Assembly: GCA_000384615.1 (NCBI GenBank)
Contig: ARQU01000002.1
Span: 62,001-126,000 of the forward strand
Source of the DNA: an alpha proteobacterium SCGC AAA536-G10
GTDB lineage: Bacteria > Pseudomonadota > Alphaproteobacteria > Puniceispirillales > Marisalimonadaceae
Direction of reading: 5' to 3'
Length of the DNA: 64,000 bases
The notes beneath the pieces were generated by a model. The model searched no databases, had not been told where the DNA came from, and saw only the letters and a program-made list of their open reading frames with translations. The number at the start of each line of letters is the position of its first letter. The first letter of the stretch is position 1. The position numbers and the translations under genes are program-made. Positions 51,456 through 60,325 of this stretch are shown here, piece by piece.

Positions 51456-52609
51456 TTTAAATCCTTTTTAATATTCACTTTTTTTGCTTCGTCAATGTCA
51501 CTTGTTAAATAACAACCGGCAAATAAACCAATTAGGGTTGGTCCAAATCCAGATAGTAAGGGTGGTAACTTTTCAGAAGAGCCCAAAGCAAAAATAAAAT
51601 CACCAATAAAATATAAACTAAAACCAACAACTAGCGAAAGTGAAACTATACCAACCTCAACTTTTCTTTCACTACTCCTTAACATTAAGGATGCTGAAAG
51701 TAAAATCATCGATAAAATCAAAAATGGCTGACATACTAATTTAAAAAAATGTAATAGATGTTTAGAAGTGTTTAGTCCATATAATTGCATTTGTTTCAGG
51801 TAACTTGGAAAATCAAATATAAATATTTTTTCAGGTTCTACAGTTGCGACATTTAGATTTTTGGGATTAGATTTTATAAATAATGTTAGTTTATTAAATA
51901 TTTCTATTTTAGAATCATTTTTGGTTAATTGACCTTCAAAAAGATTAAGTTTTTTTTCAGAAAATACTGCCCGTTTTGCAGATATTCTTTTTTTAAAGAT
52001 TTTATTATGATCATAAATAAATATATGCACATTAAATAACGTGTTTAAATTTTCATTTATTTTGTTAGCATTAATTATTAAATATTCTTCCTTTGAAATT
52101 TCTTTAATCCAAAATCCTTTTGTGTCAAAAGAAAATGTTTTTAAATTTTTTTGGCCAAAGAAAAAGGTTTGTAAATTTTCATATTTATTATTTAAGAGAG
52201 TTGCAAAAGGGTTTAGTATTACTACGGAAATAAGTCCTATTAAAAAAAAAGAAACTAAAATGGGAGAAAGTATTCTCCAAAGAGAAATTCCTGAAGTTTT
52301 GCATATAATGTAGTAGTTTTTTTTTCGCCATTGATAAAAACATGATATTGAACCAATTAGAACAGCAAAAGGTAAAATTTTTAAAACATTTCCAATGATT
52401 TTTAATAGAGCCATACTAAAAAGATCAAATGTATCAGCTTTAGCAAGATGATTTACAGCTACTTTGTTGGAAGAACGTCTAAATAATTCAATAACATCAA
52501 TAAAAAAAATTAATATTATTAGAGCAAACAAAGCAAATAAAAAATATTTAAATAGGTCTTTTGTTAAATATTTATAAAGAATGATAGGTTGATTATTTGA
52601 TATAAACAT
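51452..52609 (-). CDS. lptG: LPS export permease LptG
   Basis: LptG is one of two transmembrane partners of the LptB2FG LPS exporter. The YjgP/YjgQ architecture is visible: two N-terminal helices with FFALFALIILIFFIDVIELFRR, a cytoplasmic coupling segment (LKILPFAVLIGSISCFYQW), a periplasmic jellyroll and four C-terminal helices (GVVSLSLVVGFSLYFIGDFIF). 385 aa. The 14-base gap to lptF and four-base overlap with surA show one operon. Assigned G rather than F from order and the ELFRR region. Confidence 0.9.
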   Translation of the reverse strand: MFISNNQPIILYKYLTKDLFKYFLFALFALIILIFFIDVIELFRRSSNKVAVNHLAKADTFDLFSMALLKIIGNVLKILPFAVLIGSISCFYQWRKKNYYIICKTSGISLWRILSPILVSFFLIGLISVVILNPFATLLNNKYENLQTFFFGQKNLKTFSFDTKGFWIKEISKEEYLIINANKINENLNTLFNVHIFIYDHNKIFKKRISAKRAVFSEKKLNLFEGQLTKNDSKIEIFNKLTLFIKSNPKNLNVATVEPEKIFIFDFPSYLKQMQLYGLNTSKHLLHFFKLVCQPFLILSMILLSASLMLRSSERKVEVGIVSLSLVVGFSLYFIGDFIFALGSSEKLPPLLSGFGPTLIGLFAGCYLTSDIDEAKKVNIKKDLK

Positions 52610-52623
52610 TGAAAAAAAACCTT

Positions 52624-53715
52624 CTAAAAAGACAATCTTTTGAAGAGATTAATTTTTTTGTTTAATAAAATAAAACACAAAACTAAAATTGAGGTTGGAA
52701 ACAAATACATTAAGGGTAAAAGAGAGATATCATTGTGGACTGCATTTTTTAAAATTATAACTAAGCTTTGAAATATAAAAATTAATCCAATAGCAAAACT
52801 TTTTTTATATGTGGTCATTAATCTTGAGTAATTATCATTAAGTATTATTAACATAACAATTAAGGTGAAAACAATAGGCATGAATATTACAGTATTTCTT
52901 GTATGAGCTTCAGCTAATAATTTTCCATGATTTGCAAATTTTTCATCTGCTTTTTTTATTAATTCGAAAAAACTATATTCATTGTACTCAACAACTCTAT
53001 TGCTTAAAGATTTATTTTCATCTTTCTGAATTTTTAAATTATAATTGTCAAAATTCAAAATGGTTGAACGACCTTTCTTATCAGTTGATACTCTTGTTCC
53101 TTTTATCATTGTTAAATTTATAGTATCTTCAATATTTACATAACCACTTTTTGAGAAATATTCGACTAAATATAAACTGTCAGTTTTATCTTGAATAAAT
53201 ATTTCTTCTAGAACATTATTTTTATTAACTTTCCCAATAAAAATTGTTTGATATTTATTAATATTTATAAAGACGTTATCTCTTAAAATAATTTTTTGTT
53301 CACTATTTCTAATGTTATCCTGTAATTCTTTAAAGTTTGTATAAGTTTTTGGAAGAATGAAATGGGATATAACAAACAAAATGATAGAAGAAACTAAAGC
53401 TACTAATAGAGCTGGCTTACTAATTTTAAAAGGACTAATGCCAGCAGACTTCATAACTATAATTTCTTTATCATTTTGAAGTTTCAAGTAAGAAATCATA
53501 CAGCCTGCGAAAGTTCCAAAAGGCAACGCTATTATCAACCAACTTGGTAAGCTAAAAAAAGATAAAAGAAAAAAATCAAAAAGATGAGCACCTTTTTCAA
53601 TTATTAATTTTATGCTTCTGAATGATTGACTTAACCAAATTACTCCTAAAAAAACACATGTTGAAACAAAAACACTTTTTAACGTTTGTTTAAATATATA
53701 GCTTGTTAAAATCAT
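52624..53715 (-). CDS. lptF: LPS export permease LptF
   Basis: LptF is the partner of LptG. It has the same fold: two N-terminal helices with SLPSWLIIALPFGTFAGCMISYLKLQNDKEIIVMKSAGIS (key blocks LP......F.......L..D.E..VM.SAG.S), a periplasmic domain (about residues 120-260) and four C-terminal helices. 363 aa. It is the first gene of the minus-strand unit, divergent from pepA, as in other alphaproteobacteria. Confidence 0.9.
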   Translation of the reverse strand: MILTSYIFKQTLKSVFVSTCVFLGVIWLSQSFRSIKLIIEKGAHLFDFFLLSFFSLPSWLIIALPFGTFAGCMISYLKLQNDKEIIVMKSAGISPFKISKPALLVALVSSIILFVISHFILPKTYTNFKELQDNIRNSEQKIILRDNVFININKYQTIFIGKVNKNNVLEEIFIQDKTDSLYLVEYFSKSGYVNIEDTINLTMIKGTRVSTDKKGRSTILNFDNYNLKIQKDENKSLSNRVVEYNEYSFFELIKKADEKFANHGKLLAEAHTRNTVIFMPIVFTLIVMLIILNDNYSRLMTTYKKSFAIGLIFIFQSLVIILKNAVHNDISLLPLMYLFPTSILVLCFILLNKKINLFKRLSF

Positions 53716-53819
53716 AAAAAATATTGTCAGAAAAGTTAAAATTAACTGTTTTAAATATTTGAATTAATATATCTTATTTTGATTAATACACTAGTATAAT
53801 CTTAACTAAAGGAAAAAGT

Positions 53820-55283
53820 ATGCTTGTTAATGATAGGTTTGTTAAATTTAAATTTGAAAAACCAAATGATAATTTGAAAATTAATTATAATAAGATAAAT
53901 GTTTTATTTTATTCAGAAACCAACCTTTTATTATCCGACGGGTTGACTAATGATAAAAGTTTAGCAAAATTTTTAAGTAAAAATATTGAAAATAATTCGG
54001 AAAACAATTGTATTGTAAGATCTGAGCAGGGTACATATTTTTTAATTAAAAGAAAAGATCAAAAAAATGACTTAACCTATAAATATTTAGAAGACCTTGG
54101 TGGAACTATATTTAATAAAACTAAAGCCATCGGGTGTTCTGAGGTGAGAATTTTTGAAAATAACAAAGATTTAATTAAATGGATTGCCTTAGGTATTTTA
54201 TTAGGTTCATATAAATTTAATAATTATAAAAAAAATAAATCAAAAGAAATAATTGATATAAAAAATATTACATTTATTTCGGATAATCCAAAAAAACATT
54301 CTCAAATCATACAAGAAATAAAAAATATAGCTAATGGAGTTTTTACAGCAAGAGACCTAGTCTGGCAGCCTCCTAATGTTTTGTTCCCGTCAAGTTTTTC
54401 TAATGAGTGTAAAAAACTTAAAAAAATTGGAGTTAAGGTTACCATTTATAATGAGAAACAATTAGAAAAAATTGGGATGGAAGCGTTATTAGCGGTTGGA
54501 CGAGGCTCAAGGAAAGATAGTCAAGTTGTTGTTTTGGAATGGCTAGGAGGGAAAAAAGGATCTTCTCCTATGGCATTTATTGGAAAAGGAGTTTGCTTTG
54601 ACTCCGGAGGATTATCTTTAAAACCTTCAAAATCCATGGAAGATATGAAATGGGATATGGGTGGTGCCGCAACCGTGACAGGATTAATTGAGGCGGCAGC
54701 GTTGTCTAAGCTTAAACATAATTTAATTGGTATATTAGGGCTTGTTGAAAATATGCCTGATGGTGATGCGCAAAGGCCTGGTGATGTAATTAAATCAGTA
54801 TCAGGACAAACAATTGAAGTTTTGAATACAGATGCAGAAGGTAGACTAGTATTGGCTGATATTCTCTATTGGACAGAAAAAAAATATAAGCCTAAGCTTA
54901 TGATAAATTTAGCAACATTAACTGGAGCTATGATAGTTGCTTTAGGTGATATTAGAGCAGGATTGTTTTCAAATAATAAAGATGTTTCTAAAGCTATTTT
55001 TGATGCTGGAGAGATTACTGGAGAAAAGGTCTGGGAAATGCCTATGGATGACGAATATGATCAATTAATCAAAACAGAGATTGCAGATATGAAAAATATT
55101 GGAGGACCTGGAGCTGGATCTATTACAGCTGCTTGTTTTTTAAAACGACATGTTGAAAAAACCCCTTGGGCCCATTTAGATATTGCTGGAGTAACATGGA
55201 AAAATAAATCAACTCCTTCAATTCCATATGGTGGTGTAGGTTGGGGAGTTAGAATGTTGTATCACTTGATTAAACATTATTAG
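53820..55283 (+). CDS. pepA: Leucyl aminopeptidase PepA (M17)
   Basis: PepA is a hexameric two-metal cytosolic aminopeptidase. The catalytic C-terminal domain (about residues 175-487) has the metal-binding GKGVCFDSGGLSLKPS, DMKWDMGGAATV and the signature NTDAEGRLVLADIL. The conserved Lys and Arg are present. The N-terminal domain (1-170) is diverged and Lys/Asn-rich. A plausible -10 (TATAAT at 53795-53800) precedes, with GGAAAAAG as SD. PepA may also act as a DNA-binding protein in some bacteria; not visible here. Confidence 0.96.
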   Translation: MLVNDRFVKFKFEKPNDNLKINYNKINVLFYSETNLLLSDGLTNDKSLAKFLSKNIENNSENNCIVRSEQGTYFLIKRKDQKNDLTYKYLEDLGGTIFNKTKAIGCSEVRIFENNKDLIKWIALGILLGSYKFNNYKKNKSKEIIDIKNITFISDNPKKHSQIIQEIKNIANGVFTARDLVWQPPNVLFPSSFSNECKKLKKIGVKVTIYNEKQLEKIGMEALLAVGRGSRKDSQVVVLEWLGGKKGSSPMAFIGKGVCFDSGGLSLKPSKSMEDMKWDMGGAATVTGLIEAAALSKLKHNLIGILGLVENMPDGDAQRPGDVIKSVSGQTIEVLNTDAEGRLVLADILYWTEKKYKPKLMINLATLTGAMIVALGDIRAGLFSNNKDVSKAIFDAGEITGEKVWEMPMDDEYDQLIKTEIADMKNIGGPGAGSITAACFLKRHVEKTPWAHLDIAGVTWKNKSTPSIPYGGVGWGVRMLYHLIKHY

Positions 55284-55372
55284 CAATATAAATTTAAATT
55301 TATAAAATATCTATTATAAAGTTATTGATCATTTATATAATCACGTGATAAATAAAATTTTTGGAGACTTTA

Positions 55373-55795
55373 ATGAAAATTGAAAATACGTTATCAATAA
55401 TTAAACCAGACGCAACTAGAAGAAATTTAACGGGCTCTATCAACACTAAATTTGAAGAGGCAGGCTTAAATATAGTTGCACAAAAGCGATTGCAATTGAC
55501 AAAAGATATGGCCCAAAAATTTTACGGAATTCACAAAGACAGACCATTTTTTAATGATTTAGTTGATTTCATGATTTCAGGTCCTATTATTGCCCAGGTT
55601 CTAAGAGGTGAAAATGCTGTAAAGCTTAACAGAGAAGTCATGGGAGCAACTAATCCAAAAGAAGCAGAAAAGGGTACAATTAGAAGTGAGTTTGCAGAGA
55701 GCATTGAAGCAAACTCAGTTCATGGCTCTGACAGTTTACAAAACGCAAAAACTGAAATTGCATTTTTTTTCGCTGAAATTGACCTGATTTACTGA
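55373..55795 (+). CDS. ndk: Nucleoside-diphosphate kinase
   Basis: Ndk exchanges the terminal phosphate between NTPs and NDPs through a phospho-His. Family blocks: [12 protein letters not shown] at the start, [35 protein letters not shown] and the catalytic His in ANSVHGSDS. 140 aa. The start is ATG 55373 (MKIENT) with GGAG eight bases before; the TTG at 55361 is part of the SD region. TATAAT at 55336-55341 is a possible -10. It faces the short coxIV gene. Confidence 0.97.
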   Translation: MKIENTLSIIKPDATRRNLTGSINTKFEEAGLNIVAQKRLQLTKDMAQKFYGIHKDRPFFNDLVDFMISGPIIAQVLRGENAVKLNREVMGATNPKEAEKGTIRSEFAESIEANSVHGSDSLQNAKTEIAFFFAEIDLIY

Positions 55796-55798
55796 TTG

Positions 55799-55927
55799 TT
55801 AGACCAGAAAAATCGCCATTAATGCTACAATCGCAATTATGATTACTGTACTGTATGTTGTGAATTTTAAGAAATTTTCATAAAATACTTTATGTTCTCT
55901 TGTCTCTTTATCGATTTTGTTACTCAT
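55799..55927 (-). CDS. aa3-type cytochrome c oxidase small subunit IV
   Basis: This 42-residue ORF begins MSNKIDKETREHKVFYENF and continues as one membrane helix ending IVALMAIFLV. It matches the bacterial aa3 oxidase subunit IV type (short cytoplasmic head, DI..H...Y..F.K.T..S, then a single helix ending in AL). GGAG lies nine to ten bases before the ATG. It is convergent with ndk; only 3 bases separate the stops. Such proteins are alphaproteobacterial and associate with the respiratory oxidase; no other cox gene is near. I read it by hand; it is below usual gene-calling sizes. Confidence 0.8.
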   Translation of the reverse strand: MSNKIDKETREHKVFYENFLKFTTYSTVIIIAIVALMAIFLV

Positions 55928-56019
55928 ATAATACTCCATAAGTTTTTAAATATTTATAAAAAACTTATTGTCTAAATTATTGATTTTATAGATTAACATT
56001 AAATTTATTTCAATAAAAA

Positions 56020-57096
56020 TTAAAGATCCCATCCATCAAATACGACGTTTTTATTAGTTGTATTTTTAATCATTGAACCAATTACAAATGAATGATATCC
56101 AACTTCGTTTACATTCCTCATTACTGTCTCTAAATCTTTTTTATTTACAAAAATTAAAAGTCCAATTCCGCAGTTGAAAGTTTTAGCTAGCTCAAAAAGA
56201 GAAATATTTGCTTTATTTTGCAGCCATTTAAATAATGGAGGAAGTTCATAATCTTTCATATTAAATTTTATAGTCAAATCTGTATTAAATGCCCTTGGAG
56301 GATTTTCAATCAAACCCCCACCAGTAATATGACATATTGACTTTATCTCATTTTTTTTATTTCCTGCTAAAAATGCATTTGTATATAATGTTGTAGGCTT
56401 CATTAATATGTCAGCCAGTATTTTTTTTTTATCAAATTCAGCTTTTTGAAATATATTAATTGAATAAGTTTCTAATATTTTTCTTACTAGTGAGTATCCA
56501 TTTGAATGAATACCACTACTAGATAAGCCAATAACATAATCACCACTTTTAACAGAACTTTTTTTAAAAATACTATTCCTTTCTACAGCACCTACACAAA
56601 AGCCAGCTAGGTCAAAATTATCATTTTCATAATGTCCTGGCATTTCAGCAGTCTCACCACCAATAAGAGCGCAACCTGATAGTTTGCATCCTTCTGCTAT
56701 TCCCTTAATAACTTCAATTGCTACATTTTTATCTAATTTTCCAGTAGCATAGTAATCCATAAAAAAAAGTGGCTTTGCTCCTTGAGCCAATACATCATTT
56801 GCGCACATTGCCACCAAATCAATTCCAATATTAAAATATGATTTAGTTTTAATAGCTAACTTTAATTTTGTTCCAACTCCATCAGTACTGGAAACAAGAA
56901 TAGGATCTTGAAAGCCAGCTTTTTTTAAATCAAATAATCCAGCAAATCCACCTAACTCACTCGTCGTCCCATTTATTGAAGTAGCTTTTGTAATATCAGA
57001 TATTTCAGAAACAAGCTTATTTCCTTCATCTATGTTTACACCAGAATCTATGTACTTAATTGAGTGATTAATTAATTTATTTGGTTTTTTTGCCAT
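56020..57096 (-). CDS. purM: Phosphoribosylformylglycinamidine cyclo-ligase PurM
   Basis: PurM (AIR synthetase) closes the imidazole ring in purine synthesis. Family blocks are present: YIDSGVNIDEGN, SSTDGVGTKLKLA, DLVAMCANDVLAQGAKPLFFMDYYATG, GGETAEMPGHY, GLSSSGIHSNGYSL and HITGGGL..NPPR. 358 aa. It stands alone on the minus strand, divergent from the DUF2066 gene. purN is not downstream. Confidence 0.97.
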   Translation of the reverse strand: MAKKPNKLINHSIKYIDSGVNIDEGNKLVSEISDITKATSINGTTSELGGFAGLFDLKKAGFQDPILVSSTDGVGTKLKLAIKTKSYFNIGIDLVAMCANDVLAQGAKPLFFMDYYATGKLDKNVAIEVIKGIAEGCKLSGCALIGGETAEMPGHYENDNFDLAGFCVGAVERNSIFKKSSVKSGDYVIGLSSSGIHSNGYSLVRKILETYSINIFQKAEFDKKKILADILMKPTTLYTNAFLAGNKKNEIKSICHITGGGLIENPPRAFNTDLTIKFNMKDYELPPLFKWLQNKANISLFELAKTFNCGIGLLIFVNKKDLETVMRNVNEVGYHSFVIGSMIKNTTNKNVVFDGWDL

Positions 57097-57221
57097 TTTA
57101 ACACTAATTTAACATAACAAGTTATCGTAACTAATACTTAATTAAATTTATTCAACGATTTATATATTGATATATCGATGTTATAGTTACATATCAATTA
57201 AAAAAGTCAGGTACTTATTTA

Positions 57222-58562
57222 ATGTTTTCAAAATTCTTAAAAATAATTATTACTATAATCTTTAAACTATTTTTTTTTATTTCAATTTCCTTTGCATCAA
57301 TAAATGAGGATTGTCAGAATTCACCATTTTATGTGGAAAATATTAACGTCGATTTAACAAAAGAATCAATAAATGAGGCTAGATCTGAAGCTGAAAATAA
57401 AGCAAAATTATTAGGTATAAGAAGGTTAATAAATAGATTAATTGTAAACAAAAATAGTTTAGAATTTAAAAAAAATGAAATTTTGACATTAGTTGATTAT
57501 TTGAAAATTAACAAAGAAGCTAATAGTGACAGAAGATATTTAGCTAATTTTGATATTTGTTTTAATAGAAACTTAGTAATTAATTTTTTCCGTAAAAAAA
57601 ATCTGAAATATTCTGAAACTTACAGAGAACCAATTTCTATACTCCCAATATTTAAGAGCCCTAGAGGGCTTGTTATATGGGATGAAAAGGATGAATGGTA
57701 TAAAAAATGGAAAAAAATTTTAAAATTAGCTGACGGATTAGTTAAACTAAAACTTGCTCAAGGTGATTTTCAGCTCAATAGAACTATAAGCACGGATGTT
57801 TTTGTAAATTCAGACAGAAAATTTATCCAGACATTAATTAAAAGAGAAAAAACAAATGCATTATTGATAGTAACAGCAGAACCTATTTTACAAACTGATG
57901 GAAAAACTTTTTTAACTTCTTTTGCAAAGTATTACAATTTAAATGGAAAATTGGTTAATACAGTTTACAGAAATAAGATACCTCTTAATAAGACTTCTTC
58001 TTTATATAATGTGGATAAAACCTTAATAAGAAAAGAAATAATAAATATAATTAATTCAATTGAAAAAAATTGGAAACAAAATAATTTAATAGATACTAGT
58101 ATTATAAATGAAGTAGATTTAATAATCCCAATCACTACTATTTCTTCTACTAAACTAGAAAATGAATTATTATTTAACGATAAGGTAGTAAATGTAAAAT
58201 CAACAAAAGATTTTAAAAACAAAGGTGTATTTAAAATTGGTAATGAGATTGTTTTTTATGAAAATAAAACACCCAAAAGTTTTCAAAATATTACAAGAGA
58301 TATATTCAATTCTATTAGGCCTTTGAAATACAAAAAAAATACTGTTTTAGACCAGAAAGATATAAGTATTTGGCCTACAGTTTTAAAAAAACTTGAAAAT
58401 TTACCTTTTATTATCGATGTTAATGTAGTTCATATCAACAATTCAGAGGGTAGAATTATATTAAAATTCATGGGAAATAAAAAAACATTCTTTCAAGCTG
58501 CGAACGAAAAAAAACTAGTGTTCAAAAATTTAAACTCTAGACAATATATACTTGTTTATTAG
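57222..58562 (+). CDS. DUF2066-type exported protein
   Basis: A signal peptide is likely (hydrophobic about 7-25, ending ISFASINED). The first mature domain reads FYVENINVDLT...EARSEAENKAKLLGIRRLINRL, which fits DUF2066 proteins. These begin with a helix repeated in this way and commonly stand just upstream of AI-2E permease and hdaA genes in alphaproteobacteria. The rest alternates beta and alpha segments without catalytic motifs. Function is not known; the neighbourhood implies envelope biology. 446 aa. Confidence 0.65.
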   Translation: MFSKFLKIIITIIFKLFFFISISFASINEDCQNSPFYVENINVDLTKESINEARSEAENKAKLLGIRRLINRLIVNKNSLEFKKNEILTLVDYLKINKEANSDRRYLANFDICFNRNLVINFFRKKNLKYSETYREPISILPIFKSPRGLVIWDEKDEWYKKWKKILKLADGLVKLKLAQGDFQLNRTISTDVFVNSDRKFIQTLIKREKTNALLIVTAEPILQTDGKTFLTSFAKYYNLNGKLVNTVYRNKIPLNKTSSLYNVDKTLIRKEIINIINSIEKNWKQNNLIDTSIINEVDLIIPITTISSTKLENELLFNDKVVNVKSTKDFKNKGVFKIGNEIVFYENKTPKSFQNITRDIFNSIRPLKYKKNTVLDQKDISIWPTVLKKLENLPFIIDVNVVHINNSEGRIILKFMGNKKTFFQAANEKKLVFKNLNSRQYILVY

Positions 58563-58581
58563 GTTAAATCGAGGTTTTTAC

Positions 58582-59598
58582 ATGACAGATTATTCAAAAA
58601 AAATTTATCTTTACATAATGATATTAGTATTATTATTAATTATAATTTATCTGTTTGAGGTGTTAACTCCGTTTGCAATAGCCTTTATCATTGCTTATTT
58701 AGTAAATCCCTTAAAAATAATTTTTGATAAATACCTCAACCAAACATTTTCAAGTTTTTTATCGGTAATAATTTTTGTTTTAGGTTTTTTCTCATTATTA
58801 ATTTTAATTCTACCTATTATTTTTCATCAAATACAAAATCTAATTATTATTATTCCAGGATATTTGAGTGAGGCTGAAAATTTTATAAAAGATATAAATG
58901 ATAAATTTTTATTTAATGAAAAAATAAAAAACATTGATTATGATAGTTTTTTTAAGCCTTTATCTAAAAATCTTCTCACTTCTAGTAATCATTTAATTAG
59001 TAATGGGATAGATTTTTTTAATAATGTGTTTAATATTATTTTAACATTTATCATTAGCTTTTATATGAGTTTAGAATTTAATAAAATTAAACTATTTTTA
59101 TATAATTTTGCTAATAAATCTAATTTTGAAGATTTCCCAATTTTAATAAAAGAGATAGATCAAGTTTTAGCTAAATTTATACGTGGTCAAAGTTTAGTAT
59201 GTTTTATTTTGTCTATTTTTTATGGATTAGGATTATATCTAGTTGGTATAAAATTTGGAATTTTACTTGGTATTTTTGCAGGTATTATTTCATTTGTGCC
59301 TTTTGTTGGCGCTTTTTTAGGGGGTGGACTTACTATAATTTTGGGCTTTGCTCAATTTGGTATTTCTTTTGAGTTACTAACATTATCAATAATCTTTGTA
59401 CTTGGACAATTACTTGAAAGTTATTTTCTAACACCAAAATTAGTTGGAGACGCCATAAATTTGAATCCAGTTTGGATCATTTTTGCTCTATCAACAGGAG
59501 CTTTTTTATCAGGATTTGTTGGTTTGTTAATTTCATTGCCTGTAGCGGCAGTTTTAGGTGTGTTAGTTAGGTTCTATTTTATCAAAATACTTAAATGA
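58582..59598 (+). CDS. AI-2E family (PerM) membrane protein
   Basis: This is a polytopic membrane protein of the AI-2E/PerM family with eight or so membrane segments. Family blocks: PFAIAFIIAYLVNPL near the N-terminus, then FIRGQSLVCFILSIFYGLGLYLVGIKFGILLGIFAGIISFVPFVGAFLGG (as GQ.....I...Y..GL...G......LG...G....IP..G), and LTPKLVGDAINLNPVWIIFALSTGAFLSG. The ATG at 58582 is chosen over the TTG at 58552 that overlaps the previous gene. Members export small molecules or act in Na+/H+ exchange; the substrate here is unknown. 338 aa. Confidence 0.88.
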   Translation: MTDYSKKIYLYIMILVLLLIIIYLFEVLTPFAIAFIIAYLVNPLKIIFDKYLNQTFSSFLSVIIFVLGFFSLLILILPIIFHQIQNLIIIIPGYLSEAENFIKDINDKFLFNEKIKNIDYDSFFKPLSKNLLTSSNHLISNGIDFFNNVFNIILTFIISFYMSLEFNKIKLFLYNFANKSNFEDFPILIKEIDQVLAKFIRGQSLVCFILSIFYGLGLYLVGIKFGILLGIFAGIISFVPFVGAFLGGGLTIILGFAQFGISFELLTLSIIFVLGQLLESYFLTPKLVGDAINLNPVWIIFALSTGAFLSGFVGLLISLPVAAVLGVLVRFYFIKILK

Positions 59599-59608
59599 CA
59601 ATTGCTAT

Positions 59609-60325
59609 ATGACCCTAAAAACAAAAAATATAAGTACAAAAGTTTTTAATAAACAAATGGCGCTGCCATTATCTTTTAAAACAATTAAAAACAGACAAAA
59701 TTTTATTGTTTCAAAATGTAATGAAGAATCTGTCAAATTGATAGAAAACTCAGCTTTTTGGCAGAATAAAAGAAAAATTAATTCTATACCTGCAGCTATT
59801 ATTTATGGACCCAAAGGTTCTGGTAAAACTCATCTATCTCATATATTTAGAGAATATAACCAATGTGAATATTTATCCTCTCTAATTAATTTTAATTTAG
59901 ATAAAATAGAAGAGGGTAAAAAATTCATCATAGATGATTTTATTCCTGGCAAAAAATATCCATCAGAATTAGTTATGCATTTTTTAAATAGAATTACATA
60001 TAAAGATGGATCAGCTTTATTTCTATCAAATTTATCGCCCTCAAGCATGGACTGGAAACTTGACGATCTCAATTCTAGAATTCGCAGTTTAATGTTTTGT
60101 GAAATAAGGTTGCCAGACGATATGATACTATATTCCTTTATGGTTAAATATTCAATTGAGAAAAAATTATTTATAAATGATAAACAACTAATATATATAT
60201 TAGAGAGATTAGAAAGAAACTTTAATAGTGTTATTAGTTTTATTGATAGGCTAGATGTATATTTATTAGAAACAAAAAAAAAAATTAATTACAAAATCAT
60301 AAATAATATTTTAAATGAAATTTAA
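59609..60325 (+). CDS. hdaA: HdaA-type DnaA paralogue
   Basis: Hda-type proteins stimulate ATP hydrolysis by DnaA together with the sliding clamp, limiting initiation. The N-terminus has a likely clamp-binding motif QMALPL (residues 16-21), followed by FIVSKCNEESV and Walker A YGPKGSGKTHLSH. The Walker B is FIIDDF. RIRSLMFCEIRLPDD follows (DnaA-like sensor). It has no DNA-binding domain IV. Length 238 is normal. It is co-transcribed with the AI-2E gene (10-base gap) and convergent with rnd (4-base overlap). Confidence 0.88.
   Translation: MTLKTKNISTKVFNKQMALPLSFKTIKNRQNFIVSKCNEESVKLIENSAFWQNKRKINSIPAAIIYGPKGSGKTHLSHIFREYNQCEYLSSLINFNLDKIEEGKKFIIDDFIPGKKYPSELVMHFLNRITYKDGSALFLSNLSPSSMDWKLDDLNSRIRSLMFCEIRLPDDMILYSFMVKYSIEKKLFINDKQLIYILERLERNFNSVISFIDRLDVYLLETKKKINYKIINNILNEI

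Noticed and set aside
57097-57221. AT-rich dyads between purM and the DUF2066 gene (such as AGTTA-TCG-TAACT) as an operator
   Set aside because: Short palindromes of this kind are expected by chance at this base composition, and nothing links them to a regulator.
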